Below, piece after piece: positions 51,806 through 62,383 of a stretch of 64,000 nt of DNA; position 1 is the first letter of the stretch; each line of letters opens with the position of its first letter. The stretch spans positions 1,223,434-1,287,433 of the forward strand of contig NZ_DS022298.1 in the NCBI RefSeq assembly GCF_000153805.1. Direction: 5' to 3'. The notes below the pieces were generated by a model. The model did not search any database and had not been told where the DNA came from. It saw only the letters and a program-made list of their open reading frames with translations. The translations under genes were made by a program, and so were the position numbers. The DNA is from Synechococcus sp. BL107 (GTDB lineage Bacteria; Cyanobacteriota; Cyanobacteriia; PCC-6307; Cyanobiaceae).

Positions 51806-53611
51806 GTGGTGAAGACAACTCTCAGCGAAGCTTCCGTTCAAGCCGCTCCGTTGAGACGTCTGATTCGTCATCTCGAGCCCCAGCGTCGCTTGGTCTTTGC
51901 GGCGATGAGTTGTTCGATTCTCAACAAGCTGTTTGACCTTGCTCCACCAGCCCTGATTGGTCTGGCAGTGGATGTTGTAGTTCGTGGGCAGCAATCACTG
52001 CTTGCTGGCTATGGCATTCAGACGGTGTCGCATCAGCTGTGGGTGCTTGCTTTTCTCACTTTTGTGATCTGGGCTGCCGAATCGATTTTTGAGTACCAGT
52101 ACGACGTTCTTTGGCGCAACCTGGCGCAGAGCACCCAACACAGCTTGCGCCTCGAGGCCTACGACCATCTGCAAAAGCTTGAGCTGGCGTTTTTTGAGCA
52201 CGACAGCAGTGGTCGTTTGCTCTCCGTTCTCAACGACGACATCAACCAACTCGAGCGTTTCCTCGACCGTGGTGCGAATCAGATCTTGCAGCTGATCACC
52301 ACCGTTTCGGTGGTTGGGATTGGGATGGTGGTGGTGGCCCCTGAAGTGGCATTGTTCGCCTTTCTACCGATCCCCGTGATCCTGTGGGGGTCGCTGCGGT
52401 TTCAACGCCAGCTCGCTCCCCGCTACCGCGAGGTTCGCGCTCGAGCCGGAGATCTTTCAGCTCGCTTGGCGAACAATTTGGGCGGGATGCTCACGATTAA
52501 AAGTTTTACGGCCGAGCCGTTGGAACTGGCGCGGTTACGTAAGGAAAGCGAGGCCTATCGCGATAGCAATGCCAAGGCCATTCGCCTGTCTGCGGCATTC
52601 ATTCCGTTGATTCGCTTTGCGATTCTGTTTGCCTTCCTCGCCATTCTTCTGATTGGTGGCTTTCAGGCTGTTGCTGGTCAGTTAGCGGTTGGCACCTACA
52701 GCGTTTTGGTATTCATCACCCAGCGCCTTCTTTGGCCGCTTACGGCCTTAGGTCGCACCCTCGATGAGTATCAGCGTTCCATGGCCTCAACCCAGCGGGT
52801 GCTGGATCTCATTGATGCTCCCGTCATCATTCATGGTGGCTCTGTTGCCTTGCCCACCGCTGATGTGCGCGGTGACCTGAGGTTTGAAGATGTGCAATTC
52901 GCCTACGTCGGGCGTGAGGCGTTGCTCCATGGTTTCAATCTCACGGTTCCAGCCGGCACGACCCTCGGCATCGTTGGCTCCACGGGGTCTGGCAAAAGCA
53001 CGGTGGTGAAACTGTTGCTGCGCCTTTATGAGCATTCCGCAGGCCGCATTCTTTTGGATGGCCATCCGATTGAGTCTCTGCGGTTGGACGATTTGCGCCG
53101 CTCAATTGCCTTGGTGAGTCAAGACATCTACCTCTTTCACGGCACGGTGGCTGAAAATATTGCCTATGGGATGGTTGATCCTCAGCCCGATGCGATTGAG
53201 CGGGCGGCACGGTTGGCGGAAGCTGCTGGATTTATCGATGGATTGCCACAGGGCTACGACACGTTGGTGGGCGAGCGGGGACAACGCTTGTCGGGTGGTC
53301 AACGCCAGCGGATTGCCCTAGCGCGCGCCATTCTTAAAGATGCTCCAGTTCTTGTGCTGGATGAAGCCACCGCAGCGGTCGATAACGACACGGAGGCAGC
53401 GATTCAGCGGTCGTTGGAACGCATCACGCAAAATCGCACCACCGTGGTGATTGCCCATCGCTTGAGCACCGTGCGCCATGCCGATCGGATCGTGGTGATG
53501 GAGAACGGAACGATCGTGGAGCAGGGTTGTCATGACGAATTGCTTGCCGTGGGCGGGGTTTATCAAAACCTTTGGCAGGTGCAGGCGGGTGAACGGCTCT
53601 TCGCTTCCTGA
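51806..53611 (+). CDS. ABC exporter, TMD-NBD half transporter
   Basis: About 601 aa. N-terminal six-span ABC type-I exporter domain (from APLRRLIRHLEPQRRLVFAA), then NBD with Walker A VGSTGSGKSTVVKLLLR, Q-loop SQDIYLFHG, signature LSGGQRQR and Walker B APVLVLDEAT. Lipid, peptide or drug substrate cannot be deduced. The N-terminus has several candidate starts (TTG 51752 and 51797, GTG 51806 and 51809); GTG 51806 is chosen as the one that does not overlap the divergent gene. Confidence 0.85.
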   Translation: MVKTTLSEASVQAAPLRRLIRHLEPQRRLVFAAMSCSILNKLFDLAPPALIGLAVDVVVRGQQSLLAGYGIQTVSHQLWVLAFLTFVIWAAESIFEYQYDVLWRNLAQSTQHSLRLEAYDHLQKLELAFFEHDSSGRLLSVLNDDINQLERFLDRGANQILQLITTVSVVGIGMVVVAPEVALFAFLPIPVILWGSLRFQRQLAPRYREVRARAGDLSARLANNLGGMLTIKSFTAEPLELARLRKESEAYRDSNAKAIRLSAAFIPLIRFAILFAFLAILLIGGFQAVAGQLAVGTYSVLVFITQRLLWPLTALGRTLDEYQRSMASTQRVLDLIDAPVIIHGGSVALPTADVRGDLRFEDVQFAYVGREALLHGFNLTVPAGTTLGIVGSTGSGKSTVVKLLLRLYEHSAGRILLDGHPIESLRLDDLRRSIALVSQDIYLFHGTVAENIAYGMVDPQPDAIERAARLAEAAGFIDGLPQGYDTLVGERGQRLSGGQRQRIALARAILKDAPVLVLDEATAAVDNDTEAAIQRSLERITQNRTTVVIAHRLSTVRHADRIVVMENGTIVEQGCHDELLAVGGVYQNLWQVQAGERLFAS

Positions 53612-53672
53612 ACAGGGCGTTGTGTCCAAGGGATAGGGGGAGCATGCTGGCGGTCTGATCGGCAACAAATCG

Positions 53673-55772
53673 ATGGCCATGCAGGCATCGGTGGAGCACG
53701 TCTTCCACCATCCACTTGGAGTTTTTGCCCTCCTGGTTGCCATCAGTGCAGCCATTCCACCGTTGATTCGGCGGGTGGGCCTACCTGACTTGGTGGGATT
53801 GCTGGCAGCAGGGATTTTGGTGGGTCCTCATGCCTTGGGCTGGGTGGATAGCGGCAGTGAAACCGTGCGGTTGTTGTCCGATCTCGGCGCGGTTTATTTG
53901 CTGTTCACGATGGGGTTGGAGATCGACCTGGAGGAGTTCAACCGGGTGAAGCGTCGATCGTTCATTTATGGCTTGTTGATTCTGCTGATTGGGATTGGTA
54001 CCGGCGTCACGATTGGCCTTTTGGCAGGCTTTGCCTCGGTGTCGTGCCTGCTGCTCGGCGCCCTGATGGCCACCCATACGCCGTTGGGCTACCCGATTGT
54101 GCGCAGCTACGGCGCCCAAAAAGATGAGGCGGTGGTGGTGAGTGTGGGCAGCACAATCTTCACCGACATCGTGGCCCTTTTGTTGCTGGCTGTGGGCTTG
54201 GGTTTAGGCCAGGGCAACCTCAGCGGCATGGATCTCAGCTTGTTGTTGTTGCGGATTGGTGGTTTTGCACTGCTGGTGGTTGTCGCGATTCGGTGGTTGG
54301 GCCGACGCCTCATTTTGCGGGGAATTAACGACGAGAACAGGATGGTGCTCGCGGTGATGGTGGCTCTTTTTCTCGCCTCTCTTGGCGCTGAGTTGGCCGG
54401 CGTTGAAAAAATTGTGGGTGCGTTTTTGGCGGGGTTGGCGGTGAACTCCGTCTTGCCAGAAGGGCGTGTGAAAGAACAGGTGATCTTCCTCGGCGGTGTG
54501 CTGTTTATTCCGATCTTTTTCATCGATCTGGGCTTGTTGTTAGACCTCGGCAGCCTTGGTGAGAGCTTCAGGGATTTTCGCTTCACCGCTTTGATGCTCG
54601 TGGGCGCTATTGGCGGCAAGGGTCTGGCGTCGTGGATCAGTGGCAAGTTGTTTGGTTATCGGCGGCCCCAGATCCTGATGATGTGGTCGCTCACGATGCC
54701 GAAGGTGGCGGCAACCTTGGCGACGGCTTTTATTGGCTATCAGGCTGGACTGCTGAACCAGACGGTGCTTAATAGCGTGTTGGCCGTCATGGTGGTGACG
54801 GCCACCTTGGGGCCGATCCTGACGGAACGCTCGGTGCAGCGGCTCATGGATGCTCCGCTTGGCATGGTCCCCACCAGTTTTGGGGAGGAAGCAGCGGTTC
54901 TGGATGGGGTGAGTGAGGTTGTGCAACGGCCGCTGCGAATTGTTGTGCCGGTGGCGAACCCAGGCACGGAACAGGGGTTATTGGGGATGGCGGCACGCTT
55001 GGTGCGGGGTTCTGCGGGGGGGGAAGGCTTGTTGTTGCCGTTGGCGCTGGTGAATCCCAGCCTTGAAGAATTGCGGGGTGGCCTCACGCGTGCGGTGGCC
55101 GCGGCTCGGGGCCGTCTTGCGACAGCCGAGGCGATTGGCACTGAGCTTGCCGTGCCAACCCGAACATTGCTGCGTCTGGATGAAGACATCCCCGGCGGGA
55201 TGAGTCGGTCGGCGTTGGAGCAAGGTGCCGACTTGTTATTGATCGGAGCTGGTCGTACTGATCAACTGCGGGCTTGGCTGATGGGAGACATCGTGGATGG
55301 TGTCTGTCGCACCGCCCATTGCCCGGTTGTTGTGGTGAATGTGGGACGAGAACCCGAACAACCTTTGGGACGGATTTTGGTGCCGATTAAGGATCTTTCT
55401 GCCAGCGCTCGTGAACAGTTTGAGTTGGCCTTACGTGTGATTCATTCCGCTCCAAATTTACATCGAACGCGGATCACTTTGCTGCACGTCCATGATCCTC
55501 GGTCTGATCATCAAGATCGAACCTGGATGGAAGAACAACTGATTCGTTGGCGACCAGCTGCTATCCCGGCAGAGCGCTTTCACACGGTATTAGTTCGAGG
55601 GCCTGGCATCGATGGAGCCATACATCGCCTCAGTCGCGAGCATGATTTGGTGATTTTGCGAACGCAGCGCCGACGCGTGGCCGGCCTTCCGATTCCAGGC
55701 AGCGATCGCACGAGCAAGCTCATTAAGCAGTTGCCCTGTGCATCAATGGTGATAAGCGATCCAGTCACTTAA
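53673..55772 (+). CDS. CPA2 cation/proton antiporter with UspA-like tail
   Basis: 699 aa. About twelve membrane helices (LPDLVGLLAAGILVGPHALG, LFTMGLEIDLEEFNRVKRRS, GAFLAGLAVNSVLPEGRVKE) of the KefB/NapA type, followed by two universal-stress-like domains, the second with LGRILVPIKDLSASARE. Exchange of Na+ or K+ for H+ is likely. The Usp tail may sense nucleotides. Confidence 0.9.
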   Translation: MAMQASVEHVFHHPLGVFALLVAISAAIPPLIRRVGLPDLVGLLAAGILVGPHALGWVDSGSETVRLLSDLGAVYLLFTMGLEIDLEEFNRVKRRSFIYGLLILLIGIGTGVTIGLLAGFASVSCLLLGALMATHTPLGYPIVRSYGAQKDEAVVVSVGSTIFTDIVALLLLAVGLGLGQGNLSGMDLSLLLLRIGGFALLVVVAIRWLGRRLILRGINDENRMVLAVMVALFLASLGAELAGVEKIVGAFLAGLAVNSVLPEGRVKEQVIFLGGVLFIPIFFIDLGLLLDLGSLGESFRDFRFTALMLVGAIGGKGLASWISGKLFGYRRPQILMMWSLTMPKVAATLATAFIGYQAGLLNQTVLNSVLAVMVVTATLGPILTERSVQRLMDAPLGMVPTSFGEEAAVLDGVSEVVQRPLRIVVPVANPGTEQGLLGMAARLVRGSAGGEGLLLPLALVNPSLEELRGGLTRAVAAARGRLATAEAIGTELAVPTRTLLRLDEDIPGGMSRSALEQGADLLLIGAGRTDQLRAWLMGDIVDGVCRTAHCPVVVVNVGREPEQPLGRILVPIKDLSASAREQFELALRVIHSAPNLHRTRITLLHVHDPRSDHQDRTWMEEQLIRWRPAAIPAERFHTVLVRGPGIDGAIHRLSREHDLVILRTQRRRVAGLPIPGSDRTSKLIKQLPCASMVISDPVT

Positions 55773-55890
55773 GGCGATAATATCGTTTTTTCTTATTTAT
55801 TTTGACTCATATATCGCTTGAGGAAAGATATTTAATTGCAGCAAGTGAGCGCCCTGACGATGAACTAGTGATCTTTTTCGGTGATCTGGC

Positions 55891-56445
55891 TCAAATCAAG
55901 AGGTTGAGTGAATGCGTCACACGGTTGCAAAGATCCTGCACTTTTGGCCAGCGCTCTTCATTGGTGCTGGTGGCCAGGGTGTAGAGCCTTCCGCGATCCA
56001 CAACCACTGTGGCGAGTTCATGCCGGTCGCGATCCTCTAAGTGCACCGCATATTCCAGGTCGTAGAAGGTGTGGCCGTTCACTTCGCGCTCCCCAGCCTC
56101 GACCAATTCAGCGGTTCGGCCGCTACCGGCGGTCGCGATCACTTCGCGGCGCAACCGTTCGCCAACGGCAACAGCGCTGCCCAGTTCGGTGAGATCGTTG
56201 TTTTCGTCCACCGTGTTCACCATCAGACTCACGGTTTCATCGCTGTGGATGAGGTCGTGAAAGACCACCCGCGGTCCATTGCTTACCTGAACCTGGGTCC
56301 ACCCCGTTGGGTAGAGGAAGGCGAAGCGGCCATCGGGGCTTTGGTACGACTGCAGCCCTGCAGTCGGTCCTGCAGCGCAAGCCCCCAACGTGAACGCCAG
56401 CGCGAGGCAGGCGATCAAGCGGGTGAGCGATCGGAGCAGCCGCAT
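55891..56445 (-). CDS. CyanoP, PsbP-family lipoprotein
   Basis: 184 aa from ATG at 56445. Lipobox LTLGAC, then the PsbP fold: [58 protein letters not shown] and [21 protein letters not shown] lumenal lipoprotein linked to photosystem II assembly. The frame continues upstream to 56517 into the recR 5' region and is less likely used. Confidence 0.9.
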   Translation of the reverse strand: MRLLRSLTRLIACLALAFTLGACAAGPTAGLQSYQSPDGRFAFLYPTGWTQVQVSNGPRVVFHDLIHSDETVSLMVNTVDENNDLTELGSAVAVGERLRREVIATAGSGRTAELVEAGEREVNGHTFYDLEYAVHLEDRDRHELATVVVDRGRLYTLATSTNEERWPKVQDLCNRVTHSLNLLI

Positions 56446-56503
56446 CAGAACCAGAACAAGTTCAACCATTCTGCCTAGAGTTGCCCCCAGTAGCGCCAGA
56501 TTC

Positions 56504-57103
56504 CTGAGCGGCTTCACTCGACCGTTGGCGCGGCTGATCGATCAGTTCCAGCGACTGCCTGGTATTGGACCGCGCACGGCGCAACGCCTCGCCCTGCATC
56601 TACTGAATCAGCCCGAAGATCAGGTTCAACAATTTGCCGATGCTTTATTGGCAGCCCGCTCTCAAGTCGGCCAGTGCCAGAGCTGTTTTCATCTTTCGGC
56701 CGATCCCCTCTGTGAGATCTGCAGCAAACCAGAGCGCAACAACGGGTTGATTTGTGTGGTGGCTGATTCCCGCGATTTGTTGGCCTTGGAACGCACACGG
56801 GAGTTCAAGGGTCGCTATCACGTGCTCGGTGGTTTGATTTCGCCGATGGATGGCATCGGCCCAGAGCTGCTTCATATCAAGCCTTTGATCGAGCGCATTG
56901 CTAAGGATGGGATCACCGAGGTGATCCTGGCGCTGACGCCCAGTGTTGAAGGGGACACCACAAGCTTGTATTTGGCACGTTTGATCAAGCCCTTTTGCCC
57001 TGTCAGCCGGATCGCCTATGGCTTACCGATGGGCAGTGAACTCGAATATGCCGATGAGGTCACCCTCAGTCGGGCCTTGGAAGGGCGGCGCCCCATGGAT
57101 TAA
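56504..57103 (+). CDS. recR: recombination protein RecR
   Basis: About 199 aa. HhH region ([20 protein letters not shown]), four-Cys zinc finger ([16 protein letters not shown]), Toprim domain ([16 protein letters not shown] .. [20 protein letters not shown]). Acts with RecF/RecO in gap repair. The start is unsettled: the family start falls near CTG 56504 or TTG 56525; no ATG is close and the ATG at 56390 would overlap the divergent cyanoP gene. Confidence 0.9.
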   Translation: MSGFTRPLARLIDQFQRLPGIGPRTAQRLALHLLNQPEDQVQQFADALLAARSQVGQCQSCFHLSADPLCEICSKPERNNGLICVVADSRDLLALERTREFKGRYHVLGGLISPMDGIGPELLHIKPLIERIAKDGITEVILALTPSVEGDTTSLYLARLIKPFCPVSRIAYGLPMGSELEYADEVTLSRALEGRRPMD

Positions 57104-57176
57104 TCGTGTGTGCCCCCGCAGATCGGCTTCCAATTCCCTTTTGGCTCACCAGACTGATTGCATGTGGTGATTTGAG

Positions 57177-58076
57177 ATGAGTCAATACAGCTCGATTGCG
57201 CCTGCTGAACGGCTGCCGGAGTGGTTGCGTCGACCCATTGGCAACGCCTCGCAATTGGAGCGCGTCCAGGGCTTGGTTAAGGAGAATCGCCTGCATACGA
57301 TTTGCGAGGAAGGGCGCTGTCCGAACCGTGGTGAGTGCTACGCGGCCGGAACAGCAACGTTCTTGTTGGGCGGCTCGATCTGCACCCGCAGCTGCGCCTT
57401 CTGTCAGGTGGACAAGGGCCGTGCGCCGATGGCTGTTGATCCTGCGGAGGCGGAACGAGTGGCTGATGCCGTGGAGTCCATGGCTCTTCGCTATGTGGTG
57501 CTCACGGCCGTTGCCCGTGATGACCTTTTCGATCACGGCGCCAGCCTCTTCACCAGCACGATGGCTGCGATTCGGGCCCGTAACCCGTTGATTGCGATCG
57601 AAGTGCTCACTCCTGATTTTTGGGGCGGTGTTGCGGATGCCGATCGTGCCGTGGCAGCCCAACGGGAACGTCTCAGCACGGTGCTTGCGGCTGAGCCGGT
57701 TTGCTTCAACCACAACCTCGAAACGGTGGAGCGGTTGCAAGGCGAGGTGCGACGTGGAGCCACCTATCAACGCTCGTTGGCTCTGCTCGCCGCATCCCGT
57801 GAGCTCGCCCCCTCCACCCCAACCAAATCTGGGTTGATGTTGGGTTTGGGTGAAACGCGAGAGGAAGTGATCGCTGCGATGCACGATCTTCGTGCTGTGG
57901 ATTGTCAGCGCCTCACCCTTGGCCAATATTTGCGGCCTTCCTTGGCTCACTTACCCGTGCAGCGCTATTGGACTCCCGAGGAATTCGATGAGCTGGGGGC
58001 AGTGGCCCAATCGCTGGGGTTTGCCCAGGTGCGCAGCGGCCCTTTGGTGCGCAGCAGCTATCACGCTGCGGATTGA
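57177..58076 (+). CDS. lipA: lipoyl synthase
   Basis: 299 aa radical-SAM enzyme. Auxiliary cluster [15 protein letters not shown] cluster CTRSCAFC, and C-terminal LVRSSYHA with the conserved Ser. Inserts sulfur into octanoyl groups on dehydrogenase subunits. Its last 16 nt overlap the convergent gene at 58061. Confidence 0.95.
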   Translation: MSQYSSIAPAERLPEWLRRPIGNASQLERVQGLVKENRLHTICEEGRCPNRGECYAAGTATFLLGGSICTRSCAFCQVDKGRAPMAVDPAEAERVADAVESMALRYVVLTAVARDDLFDHGASLFTSTMAAIRARNPLIAIEVLTPDFWGGVADADRAVAAQRERLSTVLAAEPVCFNHNLETVERLQGEVRRGATYQRSLALLAASRELAPSTPTKSGLMLGLGETREEVIAAMHDLRAVDCQRLTLGQYLRPSLAHLPVQRYWTPEEFDELGAVAQSLGFAQVRSGPLVRSSYHAAD

Positions 58077-58588
58077 TCCCAGCCACGAATGCTGCGTTGC
58101 AGCACGGTCTCCACGCTCCCCGTCATCAACGCTCCGGCTCCTCCCCAGATCATCCGGAGCGGCAAATCCCATAGCGCTGCTTCCACCTCCCGCACGGTGT
58201 TGAAGCCCCGTTGTTCGAAATACCGCCTGAGGCGTCGGTGCTGGCGCTCGTCATCCCGGATCGCGAGGAGTCGGGCTTGGCGGCAGGGAGTCTTCTCCAT
58301 GGCCCAGGCCATCGTCGCTGCCCAAATCAAATCCCCAACTCCCACCGATCGGGAGGGAATCACCCGCATCGTGTCGAGTTGCAGGCCTTTTTCGGCGTTG
58401 TAAGCCCAGCCCTTCATCTCACCCAATAGCTGGATCCGCGACGCGTCGATCGGACGCGCAACGACGACACGCAAACTCCACTGGCCCAGCGGACGACCGA
58501 CCTGCAATCGCAGCAGCAAGCCCCGGTCGCGGGCCCGGGCTTCTAGGTGCTCAAGCATCAGGCTCGGGACTGATCGATCCATCATCAC
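58061..58588 (-). CDS. conserved cyanobacterial protein, 175 aa
   Basis: [40 protein letters not shown] and [20 protein letters not shown] are typical of a cyanobacterial family that may have an acetyltransferase-like fold ([20 protein letters not shown]). No catalytic residue can be fixed. Convergent overlap with lipA. Confidence 0.65.
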   Translation of the reverse strand: MMMDRSVPSLMLEHLEARARDRGLLLRLQVGRPLGQWSLRVVVARPIDASRIQLLGEMKGWAYNAEKGLQLDTMRVIPSRSVGVGDLIWAATMAWAMEKTPCRQARLLAIRDDERQHRRLRRYFEQRGFNTVREVEAALWDLPLRMIWGGAGALMTGSVETVLQRSIRGWDQSAA

Positions 58589-58617
58589 CGCTGTAGTTCG
58601 TTCGATTGAGGAACTGG

Positions 58618-59616
58618 TTAGGAATCACTGCTGTAGGGAGTGATCGAACGCACCGCTTCGATGGGGAGGGGGCCGTAGAGATGGGGAAACAGTTCCCCGG
58701 TGGGGATGGCATCGGCCCGAAGTGGGCTGTTTAGCCGTATTGGATCGATCTCCAACAGCACAATCTCCCCTGCATCGGCGTAGAAGCGTTCAAAGGTTTT
58801 CGGCACCTGCTCTTGCCATGAGCAGTGGATGAATCCCACCTCGGTCAAGCGCATACCTCGGGTCGACCATTGATACGTACCGGAGTCTTGAGCTTGCTCC
58901 CAGTCGCCCTTGAGAGCGAGGTGGAAAAGGGGTTGATCCACGGGTACGGCGATGGCATCGGCCGGAAATAAAGGCTGTAACCCCCTTGAACACCAGGGGT
59001 CGGCGCGTTGCATCAAGCGTTCGAAGCTGGGATCGTCCAGAAACCGTTGCAGCCATTCGCGCAGGGGCGCCAGCTGCCCATTGGCTTCAAATGCGTCGGG
59101 GTCGGCAAAGCGCCACTGGCGCACAAATGGCCATAGGGCAGCATCCGCCAGGGAGATAACCGGTCCGAGCAGCCAAGGGTTCTGCTCAAGGCGTTGGCTC
59201 CAGTCCGCGAGGATGCGCAGCCCAGCATCACGATGTTCTTCTCGGCTTTCACCGGGGTAGCGGTCGATGTATTTGAACCGATCCAGATGGCGTTTGAACA
59301 CCCCGTCGTTCTGCGCGATCAAGGCCGATGCATCAGCGGCGCGGAGTACCCCGCGGGGGTCGGCTTGCGCCAGGGCCCAGCGCATGACGGCTTCACTTTC
59401 GTCGATCACCGTGCCATTGGGCAGCACCAACACCGGCACCGTGCCCTTGGCTGAGCTCTCCAACATCTCAACTGGTTTGTGCTTCAGTTCGATTTCTCGC
59501 CAATGCACGATCAGGCCCGCCTCGAGCAAGGCCCATCGGGCCCGCATGGCGAAGGGACACCGGCGGAAGCTGTAAAGGATTGGCAGCACGGATGGATGGG
59601 TCGTTAAGGGAACCAA
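58618..59616 (-). CDS. GST-like protein fused to a DUF952 domain
   Basis: 332 aa. Residues 10-90 are a thioredoxin-like GST domain (LYSFRRCPFAMRARWALLEA, GTVPVLVLPNGTVIDESEAV); about 100-215 an all-helical GST C-terminal domain. Residues about 225-330 are a DUF952 domain (LFHLALKGDWEQAQDSGTYQ, GFIHCSWQEQVPKTFERFYA, FPHLYGPLPIEAV). CPFAMR could be a catalytic Cys. The fusion is unusual to me. Function unknown. Confidence 0.85.
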   Translation of the reverse strand: MVPLTTHPSVLPILYSFRRCPFAMRARWALLEAGLIVHWREIELKHKPVEMLESSAKGTVPVLVLPNGTVIDESEAVMRWALAQADPRGVLRAADASALIAQNDGVFKRHLDRFKYIDRYPGESREEHRDAGLRILADWSQRLEQNPWLLGPVISLADAALWPFVRQWRFADPDAFEANGQLAPLREWLQRFLDDPSFERLMQRADPWCSRGLQPLFPADAIAVPVDQPLFHLALKGDWEQAQDSGTYQWSTRGMRLTEVGFIHCSWQEQVPKTFERFYADAGEIVLLEIDPIRLNSPLRADAIPTGELFPHLYGPLPIEAVRSITPYSSDS

Positions 59617-59629
59617 GTAGGGCTATCGC

Positions 59630-60547
59630 TCAAAGCGACTTTTGATCGAACTGCTGTTGTCGCATCGAAAAGCGGGCACGGTCCGCATCGCTGAAGCGTT
59701 CTACGCAATGGATGCACTGCACGCCTTTGATGTAGCTCGGATCGGCTCGGTCGCTTGGGGAAAGGGGAACACCACAGGCATGGCACAGGCTGTGCACTCC
59801 TGGTTCCAGCTGATGGTTGAGGGCAACGCGTTGGTCGAAGACAAAACACTCCCCTTGCCAACGGGTTTGTTGTTCTGGGACCTCCTCGAGATATTTGAGG
59901 ATGCCGCCGCGGAGGTGGTGCACCTCACCAAATCCATGGCTTTGTAGGTAGCTGCTTGCTTTTTCGCAGCGGATGCCCCCGGTGCAAAACATGGCGATTC
60001 GTTTCGGTGGTTGGTTGTTTAGGAGGGGGCGCAAGCTGGCCTCTGCCCATTCGGGGAAGTCTCGAAAGCTATCGGTGCCCGGGTCTAGTGATCCCTCAAA
60101 GCTGCCGATGGCTGTTTCGTAGCTGTTGCGGGTGTCGATCACCAGGGTGTCGGGATCATCAACGAGAGCGTTCCAGTCTTTGGGATCCACGTAGGTGCCA
60201 ACGCTTTGCTTTGGGTTCACGCTCGTGACCCCCATCGTGACAATTTCTTTTTTCGCTCTGGCCTTAAAACGACGAAACACGGCTTGGTCAGCCCAGCTGC
60301 GTTTCACTTCCAGCCGCTCAAAATGCTCGCCACCGAGGGCGATGGATTCACGGAGGTTCTCCAATAACGCTTCAACCCCCAAGGCAGGGCCGCTGATCGT
60401 GCCGTTCACCCCTTCATGGGCCACCAGGATCGAACCCACAACACTGTTCTTACTTGCCAGCGTCGGCAGGTTGATAAGGAGCGATTCGCGCTGCTGTCCA
60501 TTCAGCGGCGTGAAGGCATAAAAGGCAGCAACCTGCAGCCGATTCAT
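59630..60547 (-). CDS. trhO: tRNA uridine(34) hydroxylase, rhodanese type
   Basis: 305 aa from ATG at 60547. N-terminal ferredoxin-like part (LQVAAFYAFTPLNGQQRESL), rhodanese active loop MFCTGGIRCEK with catalytic Cys, and a C-terminal zinc-like Cys cluster (HSLCHACGVPLS..CIHC). Makes 5-hydroxyuridine at position 34 of tRNA. TTG at 60574 is an alternative. Confidence 0.9.
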   Translation of the reverse strand: MNRLQVAAFYAFTPLNGQQRESLLINLPTLASKNSVVGSILVAHEGVNGTISGPALGVEALLENLRESIALGGEHFERLEVKRSWADQAVFRRFKARAKKEIVTMGVTSVNPKQSVGTYVDPKDWNALVDDPDTLVIDTRNSYETAIGSFEGSLDPGTDSFRDFPEWAEASLRPLLNNQPPKRIAMFCTGGIRCEKASSYLQSHGFGEVHHLRGGILKYLEEVPEQQTRWQGECFVFDQRVALNHQLEPGVHSLCHACGVPLSPSDRADPSYIKGVQCIHCVERFSDADRARFSMRQQQFDQKSL

Positions 60548-60602
60548 GCTGCTGTTCAACAGGGTCTTTGGCAACTTAAAGCACGTTGTCTGGGTACTTT
60601 GC

Positions 60603-61604
60603 TCAGGTTGATGCGGGAGCTTGGCTCACCAAAGAATTGGGGTTGTTTTGCCAGTTGGCTTGCACTCCGGCATCGGCCAGCAACCGACGATCAGCCTCCA
60701 CATCGGGGTTTCCAGTGGTGAGCAAGAGGTCGCCGTAAAAAATTGAATCAGCCCCCGCTTGCAAGCAGAGAATTTGCGCTTCCCGACTCAACTGCTCGCG
60801 TCCCGCACTCAAGCGAACCCGGGCGTGCGGCATCAAGATTCGCGCGGTTGCCACCATGCGAACCAATTCAAGTGGTTCAAAGGGTTGTTGGGCTTCGAGG
60901 GGCGTTCCTTCCACGGCCACCAGCCCGTTCACCGGAACACTCTCTGGATGGGGGTTCATGCTCGCCAACACCTGCAGCATTGAGGCTCGATCTCGGAGGG
61001 TTTCACCCATACCGATGATTCCACCGCTGCAGAGCGTCACGCCTGCCTTACGCACCCGTTGAAGCGTCTCCAAGCGGTCTTCATACGTCCGTGTCGAAAT
61101 GATTTTGTCGTAGTGCTCTGGGCTTGTGTCGAGGTTGTGGTTGTAGGCGGTGAGGCCGGCTTCGGCGAGCCGTCCGGCCTGATCGTCGGTGAGCATTCCT
61201 GCGGTGACGCAGGCTTCCATGCCCATGCCTCTTACACCCCGCACCATTTCCAACATCGCTTCAAACTGAGCGCCATCGCGAATTTCGCGCCAAGCCCATC
61301 CCATGCAGAACCGATCGGCCCCAGCCTGCTTTGCGGCGCGGGCCCGCTCCAGTACAGGCTCTACCCGCATTTGGGCTTCAAAGGCTGAAACGTCGCTGCT
61401 GTTATGGATCGATTGCGAGCAGTAGGAGCAATCCTCTTCGCATCCTCCTGTCTTCACGCTCAAGAGGGAGGCGAGTTGAACGCGGTAGCCAGGGTTGGCG
61501 TCCCGATGCACGGTTTGGGCTTGCCATAACAAATCCATCAGCGGCAATTCCAGCAGCGTTTGGATCTCTTCGGTGGTCCAGTCGTGACGGATCGGAATGG
61601 TCAT
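60603..61604 (-). CDS. bioB: biotin synthase
   Basis: 333 aa radical-SAM enzyme. Cluster motif [12 protein letters not shown] (Cx3Cx2C), and [41 protein letters not shown] as in BioB. The start overlaps the uppS stop (ATGA), so uppS and bioB are coupled. Confidence 0.95.
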   Translation of the reverse strand: MTIPIRHDWTTEEIQTLLELPLMDLLWQAQTVHRDANPGYRVQLASLLSVKTGGCEEDCSYCSQSIHNSSDVSAFEAQMRVEPVLERARAAKQAGADRFCMGWAWREIRDGAQFEAMLEMVRGVRGMGMEACVTAGMLTDDQAGRLAEAGLTAYNHNLDTSPEHYDKIISTRTYEDRLETLQRVRKAGVTLCSGGIIGMGETLRDRASMLQVLASMNPHPESVPVNGLVAVEGTPLEAQQPFEPLELVRMVATARILMPHARVRLSAGREQLSREAQILCLQAGADSIFYGDLLLTTGNPDVEADRRLLADAGVQANWQNNPNSLVSQAPAST

Positions 61605-62383
61605 GGTGTGATCGGATCAAGCCCACCGAAACGGCGGTTGCGCCCTTGGTAGTCCAGTAGAGCTTGTTTCAGGACATCTGCGTTGAAATCAGGCCAAAAC
61701 ACATCAGTGACGTGGATCTCGGCGTAGGCCAACTGCCAGAGCAAAAAGTTGCTGATTCTGTATTCACCGCTGGTGCGGATCAGAAGATCTGGGTCTTGAT
61801 CTCCGGCGGTGAAAAGCTCCCGAGCAAAGCTATTTTCGTCGATTGCTTCTGGATCGATCGTTCCAGATGCTGCTTGTTTGGCAAGGCGTTGGGCTGCTCG
61901 TACCAATTCGCGACGGCCTCCGTAATTGGTGCAAACGTTGAAATGGATACCAGTATTTTTCGCAGTTCGCTCCGTAGCGTCGTCGATCAGCACTTGCAAT
62001 TTCTCTGGCAGTCCATCCAGATCACCAAGGAAGCGAATCCTCACTTGTTCGTCTTCCAACGACCGCAATTCGCTCTGAAGCACCCTCTCAAACAGGGTCA
62101 TCAGAAAATTCACCTCATCACCGGGACGGGACCAATTTTCTGTTGAAAAGGCATAGGCGGTGAGCGCTCCGATGCCCCAATCGCTGCACTGCCGCAGAGT
62201 TGACTTCAGGGCCTCAACCCCGGCGCGATGGCCAACCACCCTTGGCAATCCTTTGGCCTTTGCCCAACGTCCGTTGCCGTCCATGATCACAGCAACATGG
62301 GCTGGTAACCGAGCCGGATCGAGCTCCGGCGGGCAGAGCGATGAAGCTGTGAGATAGGTGCTCGTGGCCGGGGTTCGGCTCAA
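61601..62383 (-). CDS. uppS: isoprenyl (undecaprenyl) diphosphate synthase
   Basis: 260 aa. [20 protein letters not shown] with the catalytic Asp, [19 protein letters not shown], and [20 protein letters not shown]. Makes the lipid carrier for peptidoglycan. ATGA overlap with cdaA before it and bioB after it. Confidence 0.95.
   Translation of the reverse strand: MSRTPATSTYLTASSLCPPELDPARLPAHVAVIMDGNGRWAKAKGLPRVVGHRAGVEALKSTLRQCSDWGIGALTAYAFSTENWSRPGDEVNFLMTLFERVLQSELRSLEDEQVRIRFLGDLDGLPEKLQVLIDDATERTAKNTGIHFNVCTNYGGRRELVRAAQRLAKQAASGTIDPEAIDENSFARELFTAGDQDPDLLIRTSGEYRISNFLLWQLAYAEIHVTDVFWPDFNADVLKQALLDYQGRNRRFGGLDPITP

Noticed and set aside
55802-55984. Rightward 60-aa frame starting in the gap before cyanoP
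   Set aside because: Its second half lies antisense to the conserved C-terminus of CyanoP; no ribosome binding site.
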